Below, piece by piece: positions 37,109 through 45,810 of a DNA stretch of 64,000 bases (position 1 is the stretch's first letter; each line of letters begins with the position of its first letter). This DNA is from Stakelama flava (GTDB taxonomy: Bacteria; Pseudomonadota; Alphaproteobacteria; Sphingomonadales; Sphingomonadaceae). Location: positions 265,688-329,687 of the forward strand of contig NZ_JAHWZX010000003.1 in NCBI RefSeq assembly GCF_019351405.1. The letters run 5' to 3'. The notes under the pieces were generated by a model that saw only the letters and a program-made list of their open reading frames with translations, had not been told where the DNA came from and searched no databases. The position numbers and the translations under genes were made by a program.

Positions 37109-38422
37109 ATGAACGCTGACGATCTTCGCCGCGAAATTCGTACGCTTGTTGGCCGCTACGCCGAAGCGCAATTTGCTCCCAAGCCGTTCGTTCCGGGCGA
37201 AACCATGATCCCCCCCGCCGGCAAGGTTATCGGCGCGCCTGAAATCGAAATGATGGTCGAAGCTTCACTCGATGGCTGGCTGACCACCGGCCGGTTCAAC
37301 ACCGAATTCGAGGCGGGGCTTGCCAAGCTGCTGGGCGCACCCTTTGTGCTCACCACCACTTCGGGCTCATCGGCGAACCTGCTTGCGCTGTCGAGCCTTA
37401 CCAGCCACAAGCTGGGCGATCGCCGGCTGAAGCCGGGTGACGAGGTTATCACCGTGGCGGCGGGTTTTCCCACCACGGTCAACCCCTCGATTCAGCACGG
37501 CCTGGTGCCGGTATTCGTCGATGTCGACGTGCCGACCTATAATATCGACGCCAGCCTGATCGAAGCGGCGATCACCGAAAAGACCGGCGCGATCATGCTG
37601 GCGCACACGCTGGGCAATCCGTTCAACTTGGCCGAGGTTCGCCGCATCTGCGACGAGCATGATCTGTGGCTGGTCGAGGATTGCTGCGACGCGCTGGGCG
37701 CCACCTATGACGGCAAGAAGGTCGGCCTGTGGGGCGATGTGGCCACGGTCAGCTTCTATCCCGCCCACCACATAACGATGGGCGAAGGCGGCGCGGTCTT
37801 CACGCAATCCGCTGAACTGCGGCCGATCATCGAAAGCATCCGTGACTGGGGCCGCGACTGCTATTGCGCGCCGGGCTGTGACAATACCTGCGGTGAGCGT
37901 TTCTCGCAGCAGCACGGGACGCTGCCCTTCGGCTATGACCACAAATATGTGTATTCGCACCTTGGCTACAATCTGAAGATAACCGACATGCAGGCGGCGT
38001 GCGGCCTTGCGCAGCTCGATCGCGCCGAAGGGTTCGTCGAAGCGCGCCGGCGCAACTTCGCGCTGCTTACCGAGCGACTGAAGAGCCTTGAGGAGATATT
38101 CATCCTGCCAGAGGCGACGCCCAATTCGGACCCGTCCTGGTTCGGCTTCCCGCTGATGCTACGTGATGGCGTCGATGCCAAGCGCGTCGACGTGACTCGC
38201 TTCCTCGACCAGAACAAGATCGGCACCCGCCTGCTGTTCGCTGGCAATCTGACGCGCCAGCCCTATTTCCAGCATGTCGACTATCGCGTGGTCGGCGACC
38301 TGACCCGCACCGACCAGATCATGAACAACACCTTCTGGCTGGGTCTCTTCCCCGCGCTGGACGCTGAACATTTCGACTATGTCGGCGACAAGCTGGAAGA
38401 GTTTTTCGGACTGAATTTCTAA
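37109..38422 (+). CDS. rfbH: CDP-4-keto-6-deoxyglucose 3-dehydrase (E1)
   Basis: A 437-aa PMP-dependent iron-sulfur dehydrase that, with the E3 reductase, removes the C3 hydroxyl. The fold is that of DegT/DnrJ aminotransferases, but the usual PLP lysine is replaced by histidine in [16 protein letters not shown], the E1 hallmark. The [2Fe-2S] cysteines appear in [16 protein letters not shown]. Other matches are [20 protein letters not shown] and [16 protein letters not shown]. Equivalent names are ascC and ddhC. Confidence 0.97.
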   Translation: MNADDLRREIRTLVGRYAEAQFAPKPFVPGETMIPPAGKVIGAPEIEMMVEASLDGWLTTGRFNTEFEAGLAKLLGAPFVLTTTSGSSANLLALSSLTSHKLGDRRLKPGDEVITVAAGFPTTVNPSIQHGLVPVFVDVDVPTYNIDASLIEAAITEKTGAIMLAHTLGNPFNLAEVRRICDEHDLWLVEDCCDALGATYDGKKVGLWGDVATVSFYPAHHITMGEGGAVFTQSAELRPIIESIRDWGRDCYCAPGCDNTCGERFSQQHGTLPFGYDHKYVYSHLGYNLKITDMQAACGLAQLDRAEGFVEARRRNFALLTERLKSLEEIFILPEATPNSDPSWFGFPLMLRDGVDAKRVDVTRFLDQNKIGTRLLFAGNLTRQPYFQHVDYRVVGDLTRTDQIMNNTFWLGLFPALDAEHFDYVGDKLEEFFGLNF

Positions 38423-38443
38423 TGCAAGCGAAGGATCGCGTCG

Positions 38444-39007
38444 ATGGAGATCGAAACGACCGGAATTCCTGGATGCTATGTTCTGCAGGCACGGTTGCTG
38501 CGTGATAGGCGCGGCAGTTTCATCAAGACGTTCCATACGCCGCGATTCGAGGAACTGGGGCTGCGCACCGACTGGCGCGAGGAATATTTTTCTGCCTCTG
38601 CAAAAGGGGTGGTACGCGGGATGCATTTTCAGCTTCCGCCCGTCGATCACGCCAAAATGGTGTTTTGCCTGACCGGCGAAGTACTTGATGTAGTAGTCGA
38701 TTTGCGGCGCGGTTCACCTGCGTTTGGTACCGCGCTCGGCTTCACATTGAGCGCAGAAAACGGTCGCGGTCTTTATTTACCGACCGGTTGCGCACATGGT
38801 TTCGTATCGAAGGCCGAAGATAGCGGCATGTATTATAAGGTAACCAGCGTCCATGCGCCCGAACAGGACGCGGGCATCGCATGGGACAGTATAGCGTTCG
38901 ACTGGCCGGTTTCCGATCCGGAGCTCTCCGACCGTGATCGGCGTCACCCCCGCTTTGCTGACTTCGAGACGCCGTTCGTGTTTGATGCGGCGAAGGCGGC
39001 GCAATGA
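38444..39007 (+). CDS. RmlC-like NDP-sugar epimerase, candidate CDP-sugar 5-epimerase
   Basis: A 187-aa cupin of the dTDP-4-keto-rhamnose epimerase family. Substrate-binding and catalytic regions are RDRRGSFIKTFHT, VVRGMHFQLPP and YLPTGCAHGFVSKAEDSGMY. In the distal block it reads YKVTSVHAPEQDAGIAWDS. RmlC proteins usually have Tyr where this has Val-His, so its specificity may differ. Its place between E1 and a reductase points to a 5-epimerase acting on the 3-deoxy CDP sugar (AscE role) rather than on dTDP-rhamnose. Its stop overlaps the next gene by 4 bp. Confidence 0.85.
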   Translation: MEIETTGIPGCYVLQARLLRDRRGSFIKTFHTPRFEELGLRTDWREEYFSASAKGVVRGMHFQLPPVDHAKMVFCLTGEVLDVVVDLRRGSPAFGTALGFTLSAENGRGLYLPTGCAHGFVSKAEDSGMYYKVTSVHAPEQDAGIAWDSIAFDWPVSDPELSDRDRRHPRFADFETPFVFDAAKAAQ

Positions 39008-39897
39008 GCCGGCGCGCACTGGTTACGGGAATCACCGGCTTTATCGGCGGTGTGCTGGCACGGCGGCTGATCGCTGATGGATGGATGGTGGACGCACTGG
39101 TACGGCCCGGCAGCGATACGGCAAGCCTGTCTTTTGCTGACACGATCACATTTCATATCGTTGAAGACGGGCAAGATCTGACGCCAGTTCTGCGTCGCGC
39201 CGCCCCCGATGTCGTGTTTCATCTCGCATCGCTGTATCTGGCCGAGCATCGCCCAGAGCAGGTGGAGGGGCTGGTCCGTTCGAACATCCTGTTTCCTGCG
39301 CTGCTTGCCGAAGCGATGCATGGAGCAGGCGTGCGCCACCTGATCAACACTGGCACCGCGTGGCAGCAGTTTCACGGCGAACCGTATCTGCCGGTCAATC
39401 TCTACGCCGCGACTAAGCAGGCGGCGGAGGATCTGCTGGCCTATTATGCCGATGCACGCGATTTGTCGGTCGTGACGCTGCGTTTGTTCGATACCTATGG
39501 TCGCGGAGACAAACGGCGAAAATTGATCCAGATCCTGATCGACGCTGCGCGTACGGGCGAAAACCTAGCAATGTCACCCGGCGACCAGATTGTCGATCTT
39601 ACTCATGTCGACGATGTCGTGAATGGGTTTGTAATCGCGGCAGAGCGGATGCTTGCTGCCCCCGCGCCGCTTCCAGAAAGTTATCTTCTATCCGGTGAGC
39701 GCCATTCGGTGAAATCGCTGGCGGGGCTGGTCGCTGAAGCGCTGGGACGGCCATTGCAGCCGGAATTCGCTGGACGACCCTATCGCGCGCGGGAGGTTAT
39801 GGAACCTGTCGCTGTAACCGAGGAGACATTGTTGCCGGGCTGGAAGCGGCAGAATACGCTGTTTGATTATGTTGCCGGTCACGCCGACGTTCCATGA
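39004..39897 (+). CDS. NAD(P)-dependent sugar reductase (AscF/RfbJ-like)
   Basis: A 297-aa extended SDR enzyme. The cofactor motif is GITGFIGGVLARRL and the catalytic motif YAATK in NLYAATKQAAEDLLAYYADA; LRLFDTYGRGDKRRKLIQIL and VDLTHVDDVVNGFVIAAERM follow. It resembles the reductases that finish CDP-3,6-dideoxyhexose synthesis (abequose, paratose or ascarylose). With the epimerase encoded just upstream, L-configured ascarylose is the most likely product, but the stereochemistry cannot be read. It overlaps both neighbours by 4 bp. Confidence 0.85.
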   Translation: MSRRALVTGITGFIGGVLARRLIADGWMVDALVRPGSDTASLSFADTITFHIVEDGQDLTPVLRRAAPDVVFHLASLYLAEHRPEQVEGLVRSNILFPALLAEAMHGAGVRHLINTGTAWQQFHGEPYLPVNLYAATKQAAEDLLAYYADARDLSVVTLRLFDTYGRGDKRRKLIQILIDAARTGENLAMSPGDQIVDLTHVDDVVNGFVIAAERMLAAPAPLPESYLLSGERHSVKSLAGLVAEALGRPLQPEFAGRPYRAREVMEPVAVTEETLLPGWKRQNTLFDYVAGHADVP

Positions 39898-41240
39898 AAA
39901 TCTGGATGCGGGCGCGGCGCAGCGGTGCCATGATCGCCGGCTTCGCCGCACAGGCGGCACAATATGGCTCCGCACTCCTCCTGCTACCGATGCTCTTCAC
40001 TCGGTTATCGTCGGAAGAAATCGGGATTTGGTACCTGTTCATCACGATTCAGGGGCTGGTGCTGATTGCCGACTTCGGATTTCAGCCTACCTTTGCCCGT
40101 AACATTGCCCTTGCGCATTCGGGGGCATCCGACCTTCATACAGAGGGAATTTCGGAAGCCGTTCATGATGAACCGAACTGGGGGCTGCTTAACGAACTAT
40201 TACTGGTCGCTCGCCGCATCTATTTCGGATTGGCAGCGCTGCTTTTCCTGATTCTGGCGACCTTTGGTCTTTGGTATGTATCATCGATCGCCGCAAAATC
40301 CGGGCTAGACGTCGGATATGTATCGCGCAGCTGGCTGATTTTCTCGTTCGGAGCCTGTCTTGGCATCTATTTTCAGTGGATTAGTCCGCTGCTGATCGGC
40401 ACTGATCGCGTTCAGACGAACTATATCTATTTGATCATTGCTCGGGGTGGTTTTGCTCTGACGGGCATCATTGCACTCTATTTTGGCGGGCGCCTGACCG
40501 CGTTGGCGGTAGCACTGGTCGGAGCCGATCTGTTGGGGCGGCTGAGCGTATATCCTGTGGTACGTTCGATCTTGTCGCGGTTGCACGGATTTACGATCAG
40601 CCCCGGCGCGTTTCGACATCTGTTCGCACGCGTTTGGCCGAATGCGAGTCGCCAAGGCATTGTGGGAATCGCCTCCTTTCTGATCCTGCGATACAGTAGT
40701 TTCGTGGTGGCCACTTTCTTCGGACTCGAAATGATGGCCAGCTATGGCGTGAGTCTCCAACTAATGTCTGCCTTGCAGCAGATAGCGCTGCTACCGATTA
40801 CAATCCTTTTGCCGCAGTTGGTTGCCGCGCAGGTGCGACGTGATCGGCAGACACTGCGTCGGCGCTGGTACAACAGTATGGTCGCCTACGCGCTGCTCTA
40901 TTGTGCCGGCGGGCTGGTGCTTGTTATCGCTGGCGGCCCGATTATTTCGGCGATCGGCGCCAATGTCGCGCCGCTGCCAAGGTCGCTGCTGCTGTTGCTC
41001 TGCGTGACTATGGGCCTAGAAGGCAATCATACGCTTGCAGCATCGATCATCGTGTCTGGCAACCGCGTTCCTTTCACGGTGCCTGCGGTCGTATCAGGAA
41101 TTGCGGTGGCCGTGCTGGCAACAAGCGCGGCATGGGCGGGATTGGGTGTAGCGGGCGTGTTGTTTGCACAGGGGCTGGTGCAGCTTGCGTATAATAATTG
41201 GAAGTGGCCGCTACTAGTGTATCGAGAGACGCGGCCATAA
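39894..41240 (+). CDS. Wzx-like polysaccharide flippase
   Basis: A 448-aa membrane protein with about 12 hydrophobic segments, of the MATE/Wzx family. It begins MKIWMRARRSGAMIAGFAAQ and contains PMLFTRLSSEEIGIWYLFI and GLVLIADFGFQPTFARNIAL, typical of Wzx proteins. It should flip the lipid-linked repeat unit across the inner membrane. It overlaps the preceding reductase by 4 bp and is followed by glycosyltransferases. Confidence 0.85.
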   Translation: MKIWMRARRSGAMIAGFAAQAAQYGSALLLLPMLFTRLSSEEIGIWYLFITIQGLVLIADFGFQPTFARNIALAHSGASDLHTEGISEAVHDEPNWGLLNELLLVARRIYFGLAALLFLILATFGLWYVSSIAAKSGLDVGYVSRSWLIFSFGACLGIYFQWISPLLIGTDRVQTNYIYLIIARGGFALTGIIALYFGGRLTALAVALVGADLLGRLSVYPVVRSILSRLHGFTISPGAFRHLFARVWPNASRQGIVGIASFLILRYSSFVVATFFGLEMMASYGVSLQLMSALQQIALLPITILLPQLVAAQVRRDRQTLRRRWYNSMVAYALLYCAGGLVLVIAGGPIISAIGANVAPLPRSLLLLLCVTMGLEGNHTLAASIIVSGNRVPFTVPAVVSGIAVAVLATSAAWAGLGVAGVLFAQGLVQLAYNNWKWPLLVYRETRP

Positions 41241-41276
41241 CGCTGAACAGCCGGACTGATTTCAGAAGGACGTTTA

Positions 41277-42371
41277 ATGTCAAATGGCTCCGTTGATATT
41301 CCGCAGGACGGGGTATCGGATGCACCGAAAGCAGTTTCCGTTACGCGTTCGGACAGCGAAATTCCCTTTCGCGATGCGATCGGCGATTATGCACATGTTT
41401 CTTCGCGCTGCGTGTTTGAACATGGCGTAGCCGAGCCGTTTGTCATCATTGCCATTCCAACCTTTCAGCGACCCGAACTGCTTGCCGAAGCAGTGCGTAG
41501 TGCGATTGCACAGGAATTCGACAAACCGGTGGGGATCGTTATCGTCGACAATGATCCGAATGGGACCGCCGATGATCTGCTTGCGCGCGTTCCTGAGGCG
41601 CGAACAGCCAATCTGCGCTATTTCGTCAATGACGAAAACATCGGGATGTTCGGTAACTGGAACCGCTGTATCGAACTTGCGCATGGCGAATGGATGACAC
41701 TCTTAAACGACGACGATCTGATCGACGCCGGTTTTCTGTCACAGATGTTTGCGGCCATACGACGAGATACTCGCATCGACGGTATTCTTTGTCGAAAACG
41801 CTATCTGGATCAGCGGCCGGACGCTGTCTCGCGTGATCATTCGGGACTAAAGAAGATCGCGGCCAAGAGTTGGTCCGCATTGCGCTTCCAAGGCAAGAGC
41901 GTACGGCGCATCGGCTTTGAAAAGCTGTTCTGGGGTGGCATGTTAGGCAATAGCGCCGGATTCTTATTCCGTCCGCAAGATGCGCGGCGCATCGGCGGCT
42001 TCTACCCGGAAGAATATCCGGCGGCGGATTACTGGTTCTACATCCGCTTTAACAAACTTTTTGCACTATGGCAGCATCGGGCCATAGCGGCCAGTATTCG
42101 CTTTGCCGCCAATGAATCGGCGAAACGAATGACGTTGGAAAGTTTCATGCGTGATTTTCGACTGACTCAGGAAATGCTCGCCGGAACGGAAGTGCCGCGT
42201 TGGTGGCTTCGTTTCTCGCCGCTGATGATTGCGCGCCATCGCGTTGAGATTCAAAAGTTTTGGGGTCAGGAATTCACCTCCGAGGAAGTGGAGCAGATTG
42301 TCGGAGTGAAGCCCGGGAAAGACCGGCCCTGGTTATTGTGGTCGATCCGAGCGCTGCTGCGTGGCTTCTGA
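41277..42371 (+). CDS. Glycosyltransferase family 2 (paralogue A)
   Basis: A 364-aa GT-A enzyme. The donor-binding region starts FVIIAIPTFQRPELLAEAVR and continues GIVIVDNDPNGTADDLL, ENIGMFGNWNRCIELAHGEW and the DxD-like MTLLNDDDLID. An N-terminal extension of about 50 residues precedes the catalytic core. It is clearly paralogous to the next gene (shared ENIGMFGNWNR, GEW, LNDDDL, FWG, YPxADYY/W), which overlaps its end by 11 bp. Acceptor and sugar are unknown. AGAAGGACG sits 6 bp before the ATG. Confidence 0.88.
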   Translation: MSNGSVDIPQDGVSDAPKAVSVTRSDSEIPFRDAIGDYAHVSSRCVFEHGVAEPFVIIAIPTFQRPELLAEAVRSAIAQEFDKPVGIVIVDNDPNGTADDLLARVPEARTANLRYFVNDENIGMFGNWNRCIELAHGEWMTLLNDDDLIDAGFLSQMFAAIRRDTRIDGILCRKRYLDQRPDAVSRDHSGLKKIAAKSWSALRFQGKSVRRIGFEKLFWGGMLGNSAGFLFRPQDARRIGGFYPEEYPAADYWFYIRFNKLFALWQHRAIAASIRFAANESAKRMTLESFMRDFRLTQEMLAGTEVPRWWLRFSPLMIARHRVEIQKFWGQEFTSEEVEQIVGVKPGKDRPWLLWSIRALLRGF

Positions 42372-43383
42372 CGCATCTCCTCTTTCCCCGCGTGCTGCAT
42401 TGGGTGCGCAGTCTGGGACGGTGTCGCGTCTTGTGAGCGATGCGGGCAGTCATGCCACCCCGCTGCTCAGCATCGCCATACCCACCTTCCGACGGCAAAA
42501 GTTGCTGAAAGAGGCGCTTGCATCGGCGCTAGGGCAGGATTTAGAGCAGCAAATCGAGGTTGTGGTAATCGACAACGACCCTGCTTCCACCGGCGCGGCG
42601 GCAGACGACATAACCCTGAATCCAGATAATCGCCGACTGCGCTATTTCGTCAATGCCGAGAATATCGGCATGTTCGGAAACTGGAACCGCGGCATTGAGC
42701 TTGCACGTGGAGAATGGTTCGCGATCCTTAACGATGACGATTTGCTGGATCCTGATTTCGCGCGTCGTATGCTCGCGGTGCTGACTGGACGTGGCGCCCC
42801 CGACGCGCTGATATGCCGCAAGCGGATGCTCGACGAGCGCGCCGAAGGCTCTTTCACCGGCAAGGAAGATGCTCTGACCGCGCTGCTCCGGCAGGCGATG
42901 TTCCGTGGACGTCGCTGGCGTCCCATCACTGCGCGTCATCTTTTCTGGGGAAATGTGATCGGCAATAGTGTCGGGCTAGTATGCCGCACCGCCGATCTGC
43001 GCACGATCGGTGGGTTTGATCCGGATGATTATCCTTCGGCGGATTATTACGTCCATGCACGATTAGCGACGAGCTATCGGTTGGGACAGGTGTCTAAAGT
43101 GCTCGCCTCTATCCGAGTGGCAGAAAATGAATCGATGAAGCAGGAGACACTGTACGGCTTTCTTCGTACCGGGTACCGCATGCAGCAAGCGCTTGCGGGC
43201 GAGTATCTGCCGGCATGGTGGCGGCATATATCACCCCCGCTGATTGCCCGACATGTGAACGAATGTTCGGACGCCTGGGTGCCGGTCGACCGCAGGGCGG
43301 TCGAACGCGAACTGGGGCTGCGTCTTCCACCCGACCGACCGAGGCTGGTAAAGTTGATGCGCCTGGCGTTGGGCGGGCTTTGA
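42361..43383 (+). CDS. Glycosyltransferase family 2 (paralogue B)
   Basis: A 340-aa GT-A enzyme starting at a GTG that overlaps the previous gene by 11 bp. Motifs are LLSIAIPTFRRQKLLKEALA, VVVIDNDPASTGAA, ENIGMFGNWNRGIELARGEW and AILNDDDLLDPDFARRM. The C-terminal half parallels the preceding protein (HLFWGNVIGNSVGL, GGFDPDDYPSADYYVHARL). The pair probably arose by tandem duplication and now adds successive or different sugars. Confidence 0.87.
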   Translation: MASDASPLSPRAALGAQSGTVSRLVSDAGSHATPLLSIAIPTFRRQKLLKEALASALGQDLEQQIEVVVIDNDPASTGAAADDITLNPDNRRLRYFVNAENIGMFGNWNRGIELARGEWFAILNDDDLLDPDFARRMLAVLTGRGAPDALICRKRMLDERAEGSFTGKEDALTALLRQAMFRGRRWRPITARHLFWGNVIGNSVGLVCRTADLRTIGGFDPDDYPSADYYVHARLATSYRLGQVSKVLASIRVAENESMKQETLYGFLRTGYRMQQALAGEYLPAWWRHISPPLIARHVNECSDAWVPVDRRAVERELGLRLPPDRPRLVKLMRLALGGL

Positions 43384-43497
43384 TGCATTACCGCATGCCG
43401 TCATCTTTGCGGAACGCCTGCCGCACGCGCCATGCTGATGTATAATGTTCGGCGTTCAGATTTTTCTCATGATTATCCGGGCAGATAGTCAGCGGTG

Positions 43498-44547
43498 ATG
43501 CGTTTTCTTTCAATCTTGCTGACGGCGCTGTTGTCTATCGTCCCCGGAGGGGTAATCGCACGCGCCCGAGCGCAGCAAGCCGTCTATGTATCGCCACAGG
43601 GTGACGATTCGGCGAGCGGTCGGACCCCGCAGACAGCCTTTCGTTCGCTGGAACGCGCGGGCGCAGCGGTCCGTAGCGGCAATGCAAGCACAGTTTATCT
43701 TATGGAAGGCATCTTCCGCCGTAGCAGCCCTTTTGTCATTGCGCCGTCGCCTCGGCCCCAGCGCTGGATTGCCGCGCCGGGGGCGCAACCTGTCCTCGAT
43801 GGCGGTAACAAGACTGGTCAGGCACTTATGGTAACCGGCCATGATGTTACGGTTCAAGGCCTGCGCATTGTCAACTTCACCGACAATGGAATTGTTGTAA
43901 GCGACGCCGATGGCGTGACGATACGCGACAATGTGGTACGGCATATTGCCAGTCCGGGCTGGACACGGGCAGCGATACTTGTTGTTCAGGTTGCCAAGAA
44001 TGTTACTGTCGAAGCCAATGACGTGGCGGATACCGGATATGTCGGGATCGGTTATTTCGCTTCGGCGGGCGGCAATCTGCGTGGTGTGCGGATCACCGAT
44101 AATCGCTTGGCGCGCACCTGCCTTCGCGTAGCTGATTGCGGTGCCATCTATGTAAGCGGTCGGACCCCCACTGCGAATGGTGCAATCATCCGCGGCAATC
44201 GAATTAGGGACTATGGACCTTCCGGCGGTGAAGCCAAGGCGATCTATCTCGACGATGGGCTGTCAGGTGCTGAGGTTTCGCGAAACGTGATTTCGGGGCA
44301 AGGCACTTATGCGTTGCAGATTCACGGGGGCAGCGACAATCTTATCGTCGGTAACGTCATCAATCTGCCGCTTGGACAGCCTGTCCTGTTCTACCAGCAG
44401 AAGGAAGACGGCTCGTCTCAGGCAATGGCAAACAACCGAATGAGCGGCAATGTGGTGCGCGCGCCAGGGCAACCCAAGCTGAATGTGAAGTTCGGGGGGC
44501 GGGGGAGCGGCCTAATACTTGGGCAGAACCGAATCGAGGTGCCCTGA
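43498..44547 (+). CDS. Secreted right-handed beta-helix protein
   Basis: A 349-aa protein with a signal peptide (MRFLSILLTALLSIVPGGVI), then AVYVSPQGDDSASGRTPQTA, the usual start of parallel beta-helix polysaccharide-active proteins. Repeats such as VTVQGLRIVNFTDNGIVVSD and VTIRDNVVRHI span the centre. The ATG at 43498 is preferred to the GTG at 43495. In a polysaccharide locus it could be a lyase or epimerase, or an export-associated scaffold; no catalytic residues can be assigned. It lies between glycosyltransferase genes. Confidence 0.8.
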   Translation: MRFLSILLTALLSIVPGGVIARARAQQAVYVSPQGDDSASGRTPQTAFRSLERAGAAVRSGNASTVYLMEGIFRRSSPFVIAPSPRPQRWIAAPGAQPVLDGGNKTGQALMVTGHDVTVQGLRIVNFTDNGIVVSDADGVTIRDNVVRHIASPGWTRAAILVVQVAKNVTVEANDVADTGYVGIGYFASAGGNLRGVRITDNRLARTCLRVADCGAIYVSGRTPTANGAIIRGNRIRDYGPSGGEAKAIYLDDGLSGAEVSRNVISGQGTYALQIHGGSDNLIVGNVINLPLGQPVLFYQQKEDGSSQAMANNRMSGNVVRAPGQPKLNVKFGGRGSGLILGQNRIEVP

Positions 44548-44628
44548 AGCGCGCGCGGCGCAATCGCTGGACCACATAGCGAGAGAATGCGAAGCCGGCC
44601 CATATACAACAGGAGTGAAGCGACCACC

Positions 44629-45798
44629 ATGCGCATCTTGATCGTCCATAATCGCTACCAGCATGCGGGCGGCGAGGATACGGTTTGTGATGCCGAGTTC
44701 GAGTTGTTACGTAGCGCAGGTCATGATGTCGAAAGACTGATTTTCGACAACCACGAAATCAGCGGCCGGATGCAGGCGGCGCGCACCGCGCTGCTCACTC
44801 CTTATAACCCCCGGTCGCGGCGGCTGCTCGCACGCAGCATAGCAGGGTTCGCGCCCGACATCGTCCATGTGCACAACTGGTTTCCCCTTGCCAGCCCTGC
44901 CATCTTCGACGCTTGCGCAGCGCACGGGGTGCCGGTGGTCTGGACGCTGCACAATTTCCGTGTAACCTGCGTTAACGCACTGCTGTTTCGCAATGGGCGC
45001 ATATGCGAAGACTGTTTGGGGCGTTCGCCAGTCGCTGGAATTCTTCACCGCTGCTATCGCGGATCGCTCGGGGGCTCCGCGATCGTAGCCGCAACCGAGA
45101 TGCTGCACGCGGCGCTGGGAACCTGGGCACACAAGGTGGACCGGTTCATCGCGCTGAACAGCTTTGCGCGCGACAAGTTCATCCAGGCGGGACTCCCGCG
45201 CGAACGCATTGTGGTAAAGCCCAATTTTCTGCCCGATCCCGGCCCTCCGAGGGACGAGCCGCGCGCGGGCGCGCTGTATATCGGGCGGTTGAGTGTGGAA
45301 AAGGGCGTAGATACGTTGATCCAAGCCTGGCAGCGAATGCCGATGGCGTTGACAATCGTTGGCACCGGTCCGGAAGAACCGAAACTGCGCAAGATGGCGG
45401 GAAAGAACCCTAACATTCATTTTGCTGGTCATTGCACGCACGATGCGATCGCCAGCATGCTGCTTCGCGCGCAACTGCTGGTCGTCCCTTCGCTCTGGTA
45501 CGAGAATTTCCCGATGGTTATCGTCGAGGCCTTGGCGCACGGCGTTCCCGCGCTGGTTTCATCCGGCGGCGCGCTAGCTCAGATCGTCACCGATGGAGTT
45601 GACGGATGGCATTTTGCCATGGGCGATGCAGCGGATCTCGCGCGCGTTGTGCGGCGGCTTCTGGAGACGCCGTCGCTACTGTCGGCCGCGTCGACCCAGG
45701 CGCGGCGTCGTTACGAGCAGGATCTAACGCCCGTGGCCAGCCTGCGGCAACTTGAGGCGATCTATGCTGCGGCTCGCCCTCATGTGCAGATGAGGTGA
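44629..45798 (+). CDS. Glycosyltransferase family 4
   Basis: A 389-aa GT-B glycosyltransferase. It begins MRILIVHNRYQHAGGEDTVC and has LYIGRLSVEKGVDTLIQAW and the donor-site VPSLWYENFPMVIVEALAHG (EX7E). A Cys-rich segment (RICEDCLGRSP) is common in this subgroup. The Met at 44629 is preferred to an in-frame Met at 44587. It is the last gene of the rightward polysaccharide block and converges on the export operon. Confidence 0.88.
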   Translation: MRILIVHNRYQHAGGEDTVCDAEFELLRSAGHDVERLIFDNHEISGRMQAARTALLTPYNPRSRRLLARSIAGFAPDIVHVHNWFPLASPAIFDACAAHGVPVVWTLHNFRVTCVNALLFRNGRICEDCLGRSPVAGILHRCYRGSLGGSAIVAATEMLHAALGTWAHKVDRFIALNSFARDKFIQAGLPRERIVVKPNFLPDPGPPRDEPRAGALYIGRLSVEKGVDTLIQAWQRMPMALTIVGTGPEEPKLRKMAGKNPNIHFAGHCTHDAIASMLLRAQLLVVPSLWYENFPMVIVEALAHGVPALVSSGGALAQIVTDGVDGWHFAMGDAADLARVVRRLLETPSLLSAASTQARRRYEQDLTPVASLRQLEAIYAAARPHVQMR

Positions 45799-45810
45799 TT
45801 ACATGGATGG

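Noticed and set aside
38444..39007. rfbC of the rhamnose pathway
   Set aside because: Family matches, but it is embedded in the CDP-dideoxyhexose block and far from rfbBA; kept as an epimerase of uncertain substrate.
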